Below, piece after piece: positions 1-7,196 of a DNA stretch of 13,391 bases. The notes beneath the pieces are model-generated. The model saw only the letters and a program-made list of their open reading frames with translations. It did no database searches and was not told the origin of the DNA. Positions within the stretch are counted from its first letter, which is position 1. Each line of letters opens with the position of its first letter. Where the stretch lies: assembly GCA_013336205.1 (NCBI GenBank), contig JAAXUD010000023.1:1-13391 (forward strand). Reading direction: 5' to 3'. Made by a program: the position numbers and the translations under genes. The stretch comes from Lentimicrobium sp. (GTDB lineage: Bacteria > Bacteroidota > Bacteroidia > Bacteroidales > Lentimicrobiaceae).

Positions 1-1
1 C

Positions 2-1015
2 ATTATCGGCGACCTTGACAAAGCATTTCTGAACGGGGTTGACCTGAACAGCATGTATACCGGAAATGGTAAAATTCCCGAACTGGTTTTCTTCCTTTAC
101 CAGATGATGTTTGCAATCATTACCCCGGCGCTTATTACCGGTGCTTTTGTCGGCAGGGTTACCTTTAAAAGTTATATGTTCTTCCTGATCGTATGGCAGG
201 TGCTGGTTTATTACCCGTTCGTTCATATGGTATGGGGCGGCGGTCTTTTGGCTCAATGGGGTGTACTTGACTTTGCCGGTGGGATTGTCGTTCATGCAAC
301 TGCAGGTTTCGCGGCTCTTGCATCAGTCTTTTATGTAGGCGCCAGGGCCGACAAGGATGCAACACCGAATAGCATTCCGCTTGTAGCTATTGGCACTGGT
401 TTGCTATGGTTCGGATGGTATGGTTTTAATGCCGGCAGCGAATTGTCTGTTGACAATATTACTGTTCAGGCTTTTGCCAATACCGATGTGGCGGCTTCAT
501 TTGCAACCGTTACCTGGCTCATTATCGAATGGATCAGGGCGCGCAAACCTAAATTTATTGGATTGCTCACCGGTGCTGTCGCAGGACTTGCGACTATAAC
601 CCCTGCAGCTGGATTTATACCTATCTGGGCAGCAGCTCTTATCGGAATAACGGCTGGATTTGTTTGTTACTGGGCCGTGCACCTGAAAAACAAACTTGGC
701 TGGGACGATGCCCTTGATGTATGGGGTGTGCACGGTGTTGGTGGCGTACTCGGGACCATATTACTCGGAGTATTTGCTTCAAGTGCCATCAACCCGATGG
801 TAACCACCCAGGGTCTTATTTATGGTGAATGGTCATTCTTTTTCAAACAGGTGATCGCTGTTGCAGGCGCTTCTGCCTATGCATTTATCTTTACTTACAT
901 TATGCTCGCGTTAATTAATAAACTTACACCTGTAAGAGTTAGTGAGAGTGATGAAATAATCGGACTCGACAATTCATTGCATGGTGAGCAAGCCTACGAT
1001 TCAGGTTCCATGTAA
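2..1015 (+). CDS. amt: Ammonium transporter (Amt/MEP/Rh family), 5'-truncated
   Basis: Integral membrane channel that takes up ammonium/ammonia across the inner membrane. The reading frame is open from base 2, 17 codons before the first ATG at 53, and these codons (IIGDLDKAFLNGVDLNS) fit the family, so the start lies before the window and 53 is an internal Met. Visible hallmarks are FAIITPALITGAF, the signature DFAGGIVVHATAG carrying the first pore histidine (codon 293-295) and WGVHGVGG carrying the second (codon 731-733); this His pair lines the Amt pore. Hydrophobic helices follow one another to about base 910. The C-terminus has the usual cytosolic tail RVSESDEIIGLDNSLHGE, the part through which GlnK/PII blocks the channel in known Amt proteins. 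No PII gene follows; it could lie upstream. Identity is secure; substrate and paralogue type are family-level inference. Confidence 0.96.
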   Translation: MIGDLDKAFLNGVDLNSMYTGNGKIPELVFFLYQMMFAIITPALITGAFVGRVTFKSYMFFLIVWQVLVYYPFVHMVWGGGLLAQWGVLDFAGGIVVHATAGFAALASVFYVGARADKDATPNSIPLVAIGTGLLWFGWYGFNAGSELSVDNITVQAFANTDVAASFATVTWLIIEWIRARKPKFIGLLTGAVAGLATITPAAGFIPIWAAALIGITAGFVCYWAVHLKNKLGWDDALDVWGVHGVGGVLGTILLGVFASSAINPMVTTQGLIYGEWSFFFKQVIAVAGASAYAFIFTYIMLALINKLTPVRVSESDEIIGLDNSLHGEQAYDSGSM

Positions 1016-1044
1016 ATGGCTCCGGTGATTTAACAGTTTATTGG

Positions 1045-1074
1045 CAAAGGTTTTGATGCGCATCAAAACCTTTG
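1045..1074 (+). terminator. Perfect 30-bp palindrome, intrinsic terminator of amt
   Basis: A perfect inverted repeat (arms CAAAGGTTTTGATGC and its reverse complement) begins 29 bp after the amt stop and is followed directly by TTATTTTTG. The RNA would form a long stem with a tight turn and a U-rich tail, the form of a Rho-independent terminator. Because it is fully symmetric it could also work on the other strand, where the downstream run is also T-poor but not absent. Confidence 0.85.
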
Positions 1075-1083
1075 TTATTTTTG
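1052..1083 (+). promoter_or_regulatory. Bacteroidota-type promoter inside the terminator
   Basis: TTTG at 1052-1055, a 20-bp spacer and TATTTTTG at 1076-1083 match the Bacteroidota sigma-ABfr consensus (TTTG about 19 bp from TAnnTTTG). The -33 box lies inside the left arm of the amt terminator palindrome and the -7 box is its T-tract. Transcription would begin near 1090, giving a leader of about 55 nt before the thioredoxin-like gene at 1147. Confidence 0.65.
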
Positions 1084-1146
1084 CACCTCCGGATAAACGA
1101 ATCCTTCATTACTTACGGAGCTGTCTAACAAGTAAAATAGTCCTCT

Positions 1147-1677
1147 ATGATAAAATCCTTATTAATCTCTGTTTCCTTTTTTTGGGCACTGGGTGTATAT
1201 GCACAAGACGATAACCATCGGGTTATTGATGATAAATCGGGTAAAGAAATCCTTATCGGAACAGTAACCCGTGATGGTTTGATTTCAATGGGTGACTGGT
1301 TTAATGAAGAATACAATAAATATCAGCCGGATTCTGCAGTTATCAGCAATATTAAGACCTATAATGACAATTTCCCCTGGGTTTTCATTGTATTAGGCAC
1401 CTGGTGTGGCGACAGCCGCGAGCAGGTACCACATTTTCTTAAGATAATGGACGTACTTGACTATCCCGCAGAACAAATATTTATGGTAGCCGTTGACCGC
1501 GATAAAAAGGCTGGAAATTTCTGTGTCGGCGATTATAATGTCACGCTGGTTCCTACATTTATGATGACACAGGATAGCGATGAAATTGGCCGGATTATTG
1601 AAACACCGGTTACTACGCTGGAACAGGATTTCCTGAATATCCTTAACGGGAGGATTGCTGCACCGGTAGAAAAATAG
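1147..1677 (+). CDS. Secreted thioredoxin-fold protein with CxxS-type active site
   Basis: A 176-residue protein with an N-terminal signal peptide (MIKSLLISVSFFWALGVYAQ, likely cleaved near Ala19/Gln20), so it acts outside the cytoplasm. The mature part has a thioredoxin fold: strand FPWVFIVLG, active-site region TWCGDSREQVP (Trp86, Cys87, Ser90) and the cis-proline loop TLVPTF (Pro136). The second active-site Cys of classical thioredoxin is replaced by Ser90, so it cannot form the usual vicinal disulfide; the only other Cys is Cys126. This suggests a monothiol or scaffold role, or a resolving role for Cys126, rather than a normal disulfide reductase. The gene sits 23 bp before panC and probably shares the promoter at 1052-1083. 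The start is chosen because it gives a complete signal peptide. Its substrate is unknown. Confidence 0.8.
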   Translation: MIKSLLISVSFFWALGVYAQDDNHRVIDDKSGKEILIGTVTRDGLISMGDWFNEEYNKYQPDSAVISNIKTYNDNFPWVFIVLGTWCGDSREQVPHFLKIMDVLDYPAEQIFMVAVDRDKKAGNFCVGDYNVTLVPTFMMTQDSDEIGRIIETPVTTLEQDFLNILNGRIAAPVEK

Positions 1678-1687
1678 TTCAGATTTC

Positions 1688-1695
1688 TAATTTTG
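1688..1695 (+). promoter_or_regulatory. Possible -7 box just before panC
   Basis: TAATTTTG matches TAnnTTTG and lies 5 bp before the panC ATG, but there is no TTTG/TTG about 19 bp upstream, and the resulting transcript would be essentially leaderless. Listed as weak; read-through from the promoter at 1052-1083 explains panC expression equally well. Confidence 0.25.
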
Positions 1696-1700
1696 ATTTC

Positions 1701-2540
1701 ATGCTTGTTTTCGAGACGATTAAAGAAATGCATACCTGGGCCGGATCAGCAAGGCTTTCAGGTAAAAGTACCGGATTTGTCCCTACCATGGGTGCATTGC
1801 ACGAAGGGCACCTCTCCCTGGTGAGGCTGGCCCGTGAACAGAATGATCTGGTATCTGCCAGTATCTTTGTAAATCCAATACAATTCAACAACCCTGATGA
1901 TCTGAAGAAGTATCCGCGCACCCTAGATCGTGACCTGGAGATGCTCTCATCTGCTGGCTGCGATGTGGTTTTTACCCCTTCAGTTGAAGAAATGTACCCT
2001 GAAAAGGTTGAAAAACAATATGAGTTTGGCGATCTTGCCACAGTGATGGAAGGCGCTTTCAGGCCAGGACACTTCAATGGTGTAGCCGTAGTTGTTCATC
2101 GTCTTTTTGATATTGCGGTTCCTACCCGGGCATATTTTGGCGAAAAGGACTATCAACAGTTACAGATTATCAAAGCCCTGGTAAAAAGTGAAAAACTTGA
2201 GGTAGAGATTATCCCCTGCCCAATCAGTCGTGAAGCAGACGGCCTTGCCCGCAGTTCGCGTAATGAAAGACTCTCCCCTCAGATGCGCGCTGCAGCTCCT
2301 TATATTTATATGGTGCTTAAAGAAGCAAAAAGTCTTGCCGCTGCTCATACCGCAGCGCAGATAGTCAATTTTGTAACTAAAAAATTTGAAGATCATCCTT
2401 TGCTCAAACTTGAATATTTTTCGATAGCAAACGCTGACAATCTGCAAGCAGTCAGTGGTGTAATAAAACCTGATACTTATGGATTTATTGCGGTTTTTGC
2501 CGGTGATATCAGGCTTATCGACAACATAAGATTAATTTGA
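1701..2540 (+). CDS. panC: Pantoate--beta-alanine ligase (pantothenate synthetase)
   Basis: Cytoplasmic enzyme that joins pantoate and beta-alanine with ATP, through a pantoyl-adenylate, to give pantothenate for CoA. At 279 residues it has normal family length. Visible motifs are [16 protein letters not shown] with the nucleotidyltransferase HxGH signature (residues 34-37), SIFVNPIQF, the substrate loop [29 protein letters not shown] (about 145-157) and RSSRNERLS, the KMSKS-like ATP-binding segment. The ATG at 1701 puts the first strand and HxGH motif at the usual distance from the N-terminus. It lies 23 bp after the thioredoxin-like gene and 16 bp before panD, whose product makes its co-substrate beta-alanine, so the pair completes the last two linked steps. 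panB is not in the window. Confidence 0.97.
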   Translation: MLVFETIKEMHTWAGSARLSGKSTGFVPTMGALHEGHLSLVRLAREQNDLVSASIFVNPIQFNNPDDLKKYPRTLDRDLEMLSSAGCDVVFTPSVEEMYPEKVEKQYEFGDLATVMEGAFRPGHFNGVAVVVHRLFDIAVPTRAYFGEKDYQQLQIIKALVKSEKLEVEIIPCPISREADGLARSSRNERLSPQMRAAAPYIYMVLKEAKSLAAAHTAAQIVNFVTKKFEDHPLLKLEYFSIANADNLQAVSGVIKPDTYGFIAVFAGDIRLIDNIRLI

Positions 2541-2541
2541 G

Positions 2542-2549
2542 TACTTTTG
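2542..2549 (+). promoter_or_regulatory. -7 box immediately before panD
   Basis: TACTTTTG followed by CAGCACC fits the TAnnTTTGCA form common ahead of Bacteroidota genes. It starts 2 bp after the panC stop codon and ends 7 bp before the panD ATG, so a transcript from it would be leaderless or nearly so. No good -33 TTTG is seen at the expected spacing inside panC. Confidence 0.35.
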
Positions 2550-2556
2550 CAGCACC

Positions 2557-2904
2557 ATGACAATAGAGCTATTAAAATCAAAAATTCACAGGGCAACGAT
2601 CACCGAAGCCAACCTTCATTATATAGGTAGTATCGGCATTGACCAGGACCTGATGGATGCTGCCAACCTGATTGAGTTTGAGAAAGTACAGGTATTGAAC
2701 ATAAACAATGGCGAACGGCTTGAAACCTATGTTATCAAAGGTGAACGCGGGAGTGGAATGATCAGCCTCAACGGAGCAGCTGCCCGTAAAGCCGCAGCAG
2801 GTGATCTTATCATTATTGCCGCCTATGCTCAGATGAGTCCTGAGGAAGCCCGCACATTTAAACCTGCCATTGTTTTCCCTGACAGCAATAACAAACCTGT
2901 ATAA
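2557..2904 (+). CDS. panD: Aspartate 1-decarboxylase (pyruvoyl-dependent)
   Basis: Makes beta-alanine from L-aspartate for pantothenate synthesis in the cytoplasm. The 115-residue proenzyme has the family's normal size and the self-cleavage site Gly24-Ser25 in HYIGSIGID; Ser25 becomes the pyruvoyl cofactor of the alpha chain after cleavage. Further family features are the Tyr58-type segment [13 protein letters not shown] (substrate and oxyanion region) and [23 protein letters not shown]. It follows panC by 16 bp and precedes the membrane protein gene by 8 bp. No PanZ-like maturation factor is visible; outside enterobacteria PanD commonly self-processes. Confidence 0.97.
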   Translation: MTIELLKSKIHRATITEANLHYIGSIGIDQDLMDAANLIEFEKVQVLNINNGERLETYVIKGERGSGMISLNGAAARKAAAGDLIIIAAYAQMSPEEARTFKPAIVFPDSNNKPV

Positions 2905-2912
2905 GATAAACT

Positions 2913-3962
2913 GTGAAAAAAACGATTGGTAATATACTCAGATTCAGCTTTTTCCTGGGATTAGGCTTGTTTTTCATCTGGTTGTTCATGCGCAACCTTT
3001 CGGCAGAGCAAAAACACGAAATTTTCGAATCATTAAAAATCGCCAATTACTGGTGGATAGTCGTGGCTGTGTTTTTAGGAATCCTGAGTCACATAAGCCG
3101 TGCCATGCGATGGAAAATACTATTGGAACCATTGGGGTATACCCCCCGGACTTCTAATGTATTTATGGCCGTTATGATTGGTTATCTTGCCAATCTTGCC
3201 TTACCCCGTTTGGGCGAAGTCAGCCGCTGCGGTATTCTCACCCGCTATGAAAAAATTCCTTTCAACAAATCATTTGGAACGGTAATTACGGAGCGGGCAT
3301 TTGATATGCTTTCTTTCATATTGCTTTTCTTTGTCCTGGTCATAACCATGTCAGGTAAACTCCATTTTTATATCGAAGAAAAGATTTATGCTCCATTGCA
3401 AAGTAAATTCAATTTCAGTGGTGATCCCGATTTTTCGATAATACTGGCTCTTGCTGCGATAGCTGCAGCGGTAATTATTGTGACAATTATTATCTATAAA
3501 AAGTTCAGACATACAGCCATTTACAAGAAATTCTACAACCTGCTGCATGGCTTACTGGAAGGAATAAGGTCGTTAACCCGGATTAAAAAACCCTTTCAGT
3601 TTATTGCCCATACCATTTTTATCTGGTTTATGTATCTTTTGATGGCTTATGTGGTATTTTTCAGCCTGGAGGATACCTCAAACCTGGGGCTTGATGCCGG
3701 CATGGCTGTGTTGATCTTTGGTTCAATCGGAATTATGATTGTGCAGGGTGGCATCGGTATTTATCCGGCGATAGTAGCTGAAACACTTTTCATTTACTCG
3801 ATCGCCAGCACAACAGGTTACGCGCTTGGCTGGCTGATCTGGGCTTCGCAAACCGTAATGATTCTTATCGCAGGCGTTTTTTCACTACTTTTACTTCCTC
3901 TTTTGAACAAAACTACTCATGACAAGACCGGAAGCCCTGCTGAAGAAAATACCCAGTCCTGA
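2913..3962 (+). CDS. YbhN/UPF0104-type membrane protein (lysyl-PG synthase TM-domain family)
   Basis: A 349-residue integral membrane protein with about eight hydrophobic segments (for example residues 8-26, 45-62, several between 120 and 200, and more from 230 to 335). Family hallmarks are [17 protein letters not shown], the N-P-R-GE motif in [25 protein letters not shown], and the late [14 protein letters not shown] segment. This family covers the membrane half of MprF and stand-alone flippase-like or glycolipid-transfer proteins; the aminoacyl-transferase half of MprF is absent, so lysyl-PG synthesis should not be assumed. The GTG start at 2913 keeps the first helix; the next Met (MRNLSAEQ) would cut it off. 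It begins 8 bp after panD and overlaps rfaE2 by 44 bp, suggesting co-translation. Substrate is unknown; an envelope lipid or glycan precursor is a fair guess from the rfaE2 linkage. Confidence 0.85.
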   Translation: MKKTIGNILRFSFFLGLGLFFIWLFMRNLSAEQKHEIFESLKIANYWWIVVAVFLGILSHISRAMRWKILLEPLGYTPRTSNVFMAVMIGYLANLALPRLGEVSRCGILTRYEKIPFNKSFGTVITERAFDMLSFILLFFVLVITMSGKLHFYIEEKIYAPLQSKFNFSGDPDFSIILALAAIAAAVIIVTIIIYKKFRHTAIYKKFYNLLHGLLEGIRSLTRIKKPFQFIAHTIFIWFMYLLMAYVVFFSLEDTSNLGLDAGMAVLIFGSIGIMIVQGGIGIYPAIVAETLFIYSIASTTGYALGWLIWASQTVMILIAGVFSLLLLPLLNKTTHDKTGSPAEENTQS

Positions 3963-4410
3963 AGAACTGGAACGCCTGCTGAAATACTGGCATTTTAAAG
4001 ACCAAAAAATAGTTTTTACAAACGGCTGCTTTGATATAATCCATCGGGGACATATCGATTACCTTGCCAAAGCGGCTGATCTGGGTCAGGTTCTGGTCAT
4101 AGGAGTGAATACCGATGCCTCGGTCAGCAGGCTAAAGGGTCCCTCCCGCCCTATCAACGATGAATATGCAAGGGCTATGGTGCTTGCTGCCATGAGTTTT
4201 GTATCAGTGGTTGTCATGTTTGACGAAGATACCCCATACGAACTTATCAAAAGAATTCAACCTGATATCCTGGTCAAAGGAGCCGACTATAAACCCGAAG
4301 ATATTGTTGGCTATGATGTTGTTACAGCCAAAGGCGGTAAAGTGGTTACACTGGAATATCTGCCCGGATATTCTACCAGCTTGATTGAAAAGAAAATACA
4401 AGGAGGGTGA
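3919..4410 (+). CDS. rfaE2: D-glycero-beta-D-manno-heptose 1-phosphate adenylyltransferase
   Basis: Cytoplasmic nucleotidyltransferase that makes ADP-heptose from heptose 1-phosphate and ATP for the LPS core. At 163 residues it corresponds to the C-terminal half of bifunctional HldE, here as a separate protein, as is usual in Bacteroidota. Motifs are [15 protein letters not shown] with the HxGH signature (residues 42-45), [15 protein letters not shown], the [14 protein letters not shown] helix, DILVKGADY (about 116-124) and the terminal [10 protein letters not shown], equivalent to the family's ISTT nucleotide-binding end. The ATG at 3919 lies inside the preceding membrane-protein gene; the N-terminal residues before TNGCFDI match the length of family members, so the overlap seems real. 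Downstream the operon ends in repeat-rich DNA. The partner kinase is not in the window. Confidence 0.93.
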   Translation: MTRPEALLKKIPSPEELERLLKYWHFKDQKIVFTNGCFDIIHRGHIDYLAKAADLGQVLVIGVNTDASVSRLKGPSRPINDEYARAMVLAAMSFVSVVVMFDEDTPYELIKRIQPDILVKGADYKPEDIVGYDVVTAKGGKVVTLEYLPGYSTSLIEKKIQGG

Positions 4411-4489
4411 GTTGGATAATTGAGATTTTTTTGATTTACGATTTACAAAGTACGAATGACGAATGACGAATGAAGAAGTACGAATGACG

Positions 4490-4564
4490 CCCTTAGGCTG
4501 CGCCTGCCTGTTTGCATAATTACGGTCAATTTATTGCATCAGTCACAGGCAGACAGGCTCAGGG
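4490..4564. repeat. Small palindromic element 1 (GC arms, AT loop)
   Basis: Left arm 4490-4511 and right arm 4545-4564 are imperfect inverted repeats. Both start or end with CCCT/AGGG outermost, and the inner ten bases, CTGCCTGT and ACAGGCAG, pair exactly. The 33-bp interior is AT-rich. It interrupts the low-complexity phrases and shares arm style and interior length with the element at 4909-4968. It may be a REP-like or miniature mobile element, or a stem-loop that ends rfaE2 transcription. There is no ORF inside. Confidence 0.6.
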
Positions 4565-4908
4565 TAAAAATGGAGAATTTACGGTTTACGATTTACGGTT
4601 TACGATTTCTGACATCTGATTTCCGGCTTCTGACTTCTGTATTAATCCTCAAGTCTCTTTGCCAACTGCCGATTGCCAACTGCTTTTTTGAATCTTTGAA
4701 TCATTTTGAAGTACGAATGAAGAAGTACGAATGAAGAATGAAGAATTTGGTTTACGGTTGACGACTTCTGACTTCTGACTTCCGACATCTATATTGAATC
4801 CTCAAGCTTTTTTGCCTACTGCCCTTTGCCTATTGCTTTTTTTCAATCTTTGAACTTTTGAATCTTTGAACTTTTGAATCTCTGAATCCTCAAGCTTTTT
4901 TGCCAACT

Positions 4909-4968
4909 GCCTGTCCGGCTGGCCAAATGGATTTATCAATTAACAATAATTTGCCGGACAGACGGGCC
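4909..4968. mobile_element. Small palindromic element 2, apparently inserted into a phrase
   Basis: The arms CTGTCCGGC (4911-4919) and GCCGGACAG (4953-4961) are exact inverted repeats around a 33-bp AT-rich interior. The surrounding phrase exists in an uninterrupted copy at about 4798-4841: the 19-mer ATCCTCAAGCTTTTTTGCC is identical in both, then ACTGCC continues straight into CTTTGCCTATTGC in the empty copy, but is split here by about 54 bp (4912-4965) flanked by GCC on both sides. This looks like an insertion with a 3-bp duplication, though GCC is too short to prove it. Confidence 0.5.
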
Positions 4969-5010
4969 CTTTGCCTATTGCTTTTTTTAAATCCTTGAAT
5001 CTATTCCTGT

Positions 5011-6375
5011 ATGGCTAAAACAAAAACCGCATTCTTTTGCCGCAATTGCGGTGCTCAGTCGCCCCGATGGATAGGTAAATGCCCTTCATGCGGAGAATGG
5101 AATACCTATGTGGAAGAAGTGGTGCAAAGGGCAGAAACGGGCAACGCCCAAACCTATATACCCCGCAGGCAATCAGCTCCAACCCTTATTACCGATGTTG
5201 TGCTGAGCAGCGAAAACCGGATTGACATAGCCAATGAGGAACTAAACCGGGTACTGGGCGGCGGGCTGGTTCCGGGATCGGTTGTGTTGGTCGGCGGTGA
5301 ACCCGGCATCGGCAAATCGACCCTGATGCTGCAGGTGGCACTTACCATCAAAAATCTCAGGGTATTGTACGTCTCCGGCGAAGAAAGTGAACAGCAAATC
5401 AGAATGCGTGCCGAACGACTGGGCATGGGTAAAAATGAATGTTACATCCTTACAGAAACCTCAACCAGCGAAATTCTTGGCCACATTGCAAAACTGAATC
5501 CGGGGATTGTTATTATAGACTCTATTCAAACCCTCACCAGTGACAATATTGATGCCTCAGCCGGAAGTATTTCCCAAATCAGGGAAACTGCCTCCGAACT
5601 TCAACGTTTTGCCAAGACAGTCAATGTGCCGGTTTTCCTCATTGGCCATATAACCAAAGAAGGCACCCTTGCCGGACCAAAATTACTGGAGCACATGGTT
5701 GACACCGTGCTTCAGTTTGAAGGCGACCGGAATTATGGATACAGGATCCTGCGCTCCATTAAAAACAGGTTCGGAAGCACCTCTGAATTAGGTATTTATG
5801 AAATGCAAAGCACCGGACTGCGTGAAGTATCCAATCCATCTGAAATATTAATTACGCAGCATGAGGAGCCTGTAAGCGGCACTGCTGTTGCTGCAACCAT
5901 TGAAGGTATGCGTCCGATGCTGATTGAGACCCAGGCGCTGGTCAGCTCGGCCGCCTATGGAACCCCACAACGCTCCTGCACCGGGTTTGACACCCGTCGC
6001 CTGAATATGCTGCTGGCTGTACTTGAAAAAAGAAGCGGTTTCAAACTGGGCGTCAAGGATGTTTTCCTCAACATTGCCGGAGGTTTGAGGGTTGACGACC
6101 CCGCAACTGACCTGGCCGTTGTTTGTGCGGTTTTATCATCGAACATTGATATTCCTATCAGTTCCAAAACCTGTTTTGCTGCCGAAGTTGGCCTTTCCGG
6201 GGAAATAAGACCCGTTACACGCGTTGAGCAGCGGGTTTCAGAGGCTGAAAAACTCGGATTTGACAATATCATGATCTCCAGATTGAATCTGAAAGCAGCT
6301 AAAAGTGCAGCTAAAAACATAAAAATAATCCCCGTTAGCAAGATAGAGGATGTTTTCAGGCAATTATTCGGGTAA
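5011..6375 (+). CDS. radA: DNA repair protein RadA (Sms)
   Basis: ATP-driven RecA-like motor that helps process recombination intermediates and extends D-loops together with RecA in the cytoplasm. At 454 residues it is full length. Domains in order: N-terminal C4 zinc finger (Cys10, Cys13, Cys24, Cys27 in FFCRNCG and CPSCGEW); RecA-like ATPase with Walker A GGEPGIGKST (95-104, Lys102) and Walker B IVIIDS (Asp170); the RadA-specific KNRFG motif (251-255), needed in studied homologues for motor function; and a Lon-protease-like C-terminal domain (about 285-454) with DVFLNIAGGLRVDDPATDLAV, which in RadA serves as a scaffold rather than a protease. The ATG at 5011 starts just before the zinc finger. 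The gene stands alone, with repeat DNA upstream and 159 bp before the next start. Confidence 0.97.
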   Translation: MAKTKTAFFCRNCGAQSPRWIGKCPSCGEWNTYVEEVVQRAETGNAQTYIPRRQSAPTLITDVVLSSENRIDIANEELNRVLGGGLVPGSVVLVGGEPGIGKSTLMLQVALTIKNLRVLYVSGEESEQQIRMRAERLGMGKNECYILTETSTSEILGHIAKLNPGIVIIDSIQTLTSDNIDASAGSISQIRETASELQRFAKTVNVPVFLIGHITKEGTLAGPKLLEHMVDTVLQFEGDRNYGYRILRSIKNRFGSTSELGIYEMQSTGLREVSNPSEILITQHEEPVSGTAVAATIEGMRPMLIETQALVSSAAYGTPQRSCTGFDTRRLNMLLAVLEKRSGFKLGVKDVFLNIAGGLRVDDPATDLAVVCAVLSSNIDIPISSKTCFAAEVGLSGEIRPVTRVEQRVSEAEKLGFDNIMISRLNLKAAKSAAKNIKIIPVSKIEDVFRQLFG

Positions 6376-6534
6376 GCGGTTAATCAAAAGCTTTTCTGAT
6401 CCCGGGATTTAGCCCTCAAAAGAGCACAATTCCATTCAACTATAGTGCTTATTTGAAAATTGCACGTTAAGTTTGCATTTGAAGTTCAGGATTCTTTCAT
6501 GACTTCAAATCCGGTAAGATTTCAGGTAAAAACC
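6376..6534. other. radA to barrel-gene intergenic region
   Basis: Two adjacent short palindromes follow the radA stop: AAAAGCTTTT (6386-6395) and ATCCCGGGAT (6399-6408). Neither is followed by a T-tract, so no terminator is called. A -7-like TAAGTTTG occurs at 6468-6475, followed by CA, but without a clear -33 box. If it is used, transcription starts near 6482, which is before the start chosen for the next gene (6535) and rules out a TTG start at 6460. Confidence 0.4.
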
Positions 6535-7131
6535 ATGCATTTCATAAAAAAGTCCATTATTCTGACTATAGTTGCGCTTTCGGGCTTTAGCGGCTTATAC
6601 GCCCAGCTATACGAAATTAGTGTGATTGGTGGATTTTCGGCCAACGGACTGGCACGTTTTGAACAACTGGACGGAGGAGGCAGCTACGAAGGTGAAGGTG
6701 GCTGGCAGACCGGCATTAAATTCAGTAAAAAGCTCAACGTAGATATCCGGGCAACAACCGGCCTGGTTTATTCTCAGCACCTGATCACCATCACCCCGGA
6801 ATATTTCCCTGATACTGAAATCATCCCAAGGTCAGAAAAACTTAAGCTGCTTTCGGTACCTTTTGAATTGAGACTTGATTTGATGAAGTATTTCTTTATC
6901 AATGCCGGACCATCCCTTGATTTCGATATCAGTAATAAAGATGCTGATATCGATTCCCAGTCAGGACTTGGCCTGGGAATGGGCTTTGGTGGAATAATTA
7001 ACGTTCAGAAATTCACTTTTAAGGTTAATCCTTATCTGAAAATTTACGCATTGCTGCCTTTTAAACTTGAAAGTCATCACCAACACCTGGTGGAATCAGG
7101 CATAAGCTTAAGCGTTGGTTATACTTTTTAA
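6535..7131 (+). CDS. Small outer-membrane beta-barrel protein (PorT-like size)
   Basis: A 198-residue predicted outer-membrane protein. The frame is open further upstream, with a TTG at 6460 and an ATG at 6499, but only the ATG at 6535 gives a clean signal peptide (MHFIKKSIILTIVALSGFSGLYAQ, cleavage near Ala/Gln), so this start is preferred. The mature part has alternating short amphipathic strands separated by Gly- and Asp-rich turns (for example GLGLGMGFGGIINV, KFTFKVNPYLKIYALL). It ends in VGYTF, whose terminal Phe fits the recognition signal for barrel assembly by BAM. The length would give about eight strands. No enzyme motif is seen. It is followed by a lipoprotein and a second barrel, perhaps as one envelope unit. 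The exact family is not recognised. Confidence 0.75.
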   Translation: MHFIKKSIILTIVALSGFSGLYAQLYEISVIGGFSANGLARFEQLDGGGSYEGEGGWQTGIKFSKKLNVDIRATTGLVYSQHLITITPEYFPDTEIIPRSEKLKLLSVPFELRLDLMKYFFINAGPSLDFDISNKDADIDSQSGLGLGMGFGGIINVQKFTFKVNPYLKIYALLPFKLESHHQHLVESGISLSVGYTF

Positions 7132-7174
7132 GAAGAGATTTGTTACAATTTCATTACTGATCCGAAAGTAAAAA

Positions 7175-7194
7175 ACTACTAAATCACTACTAAA
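7175..7194 (+). repeat. Tandem ACTACTAAA direct repeat in the leader of the lipoprotein gene
   Basis: ACTACTAAA occurs at 7175-7183 and again at 7186-7194, 11 bp apart, ending 2 bp before the ATG at 7197. The A-rich leader may help translation initiation, as Bacteroidota lack strong Shine-Dalgarno use; any further role is speculative. Confidence 0.3.
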
Positions 7195-7196
7195 CC

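Larger units (their letters stand above)
4411..5010. repeat. 600-bp non-coding region of short phrases repeated in fixed order
   Basis: No believable gene is present. The DNA is built from short phrases that recur in the same order: runs of TTTACG (4434-4446, 4578-4606, 4750-4757), ACTTCTGACTTC (about 4608-4638, 4763-4785), ATCCTCAAG (4645-4653, 4798-4806, 4886-4894), GCCAACTGCC or GCCTACTGCC (4661-4670, 4814-4823, 4902-4911), GAATCTTTGAA (4690-4700, 4860-4870) and GTACGAATGA (4450-4459, 4479-4488, 4711-4720, 4725-4734). About three cycles can be followed. Similar phrase DNA is scattered between genes in many Bacteroidota genomes; its role is unknown. No clear radA promoter or rfaE2 terminator can be singled out. 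Confidence 0.85.

Noticed and set aside
2913..3962. Full MprF lysyl-phosphatidylglycerol synthase
   Set aside because: Only the membrane-domain family is present; the C-terminal aminoacyl-transferase domain is absent at 349 residues.
4534..4734. 66-codon open frame inside the repeat block
   Set aside because: Its translation (for example RFTIYGLRFLTSDFRLLTS) is only the reading of the TTTACG and ACTTCTG phrases; it crosses the first palindromic element and has no start context or domain.
4450..4734. CRISPR-like array from the repeated GTACGAATGA units
   Set aside because: Repeats are about 10 bp, spacing is irregular or zero, there are no uniform unique spacers, and no cas genes are nearby.
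6460..6534. N-terminal extension of the barrel gene from TTG 6460 or ATG 6499
   Set aside because: It would place about 13-25 non-signal residues ahead of a clear signal peptide starting at 6535, and a -7-like box lies at 6468-6475.
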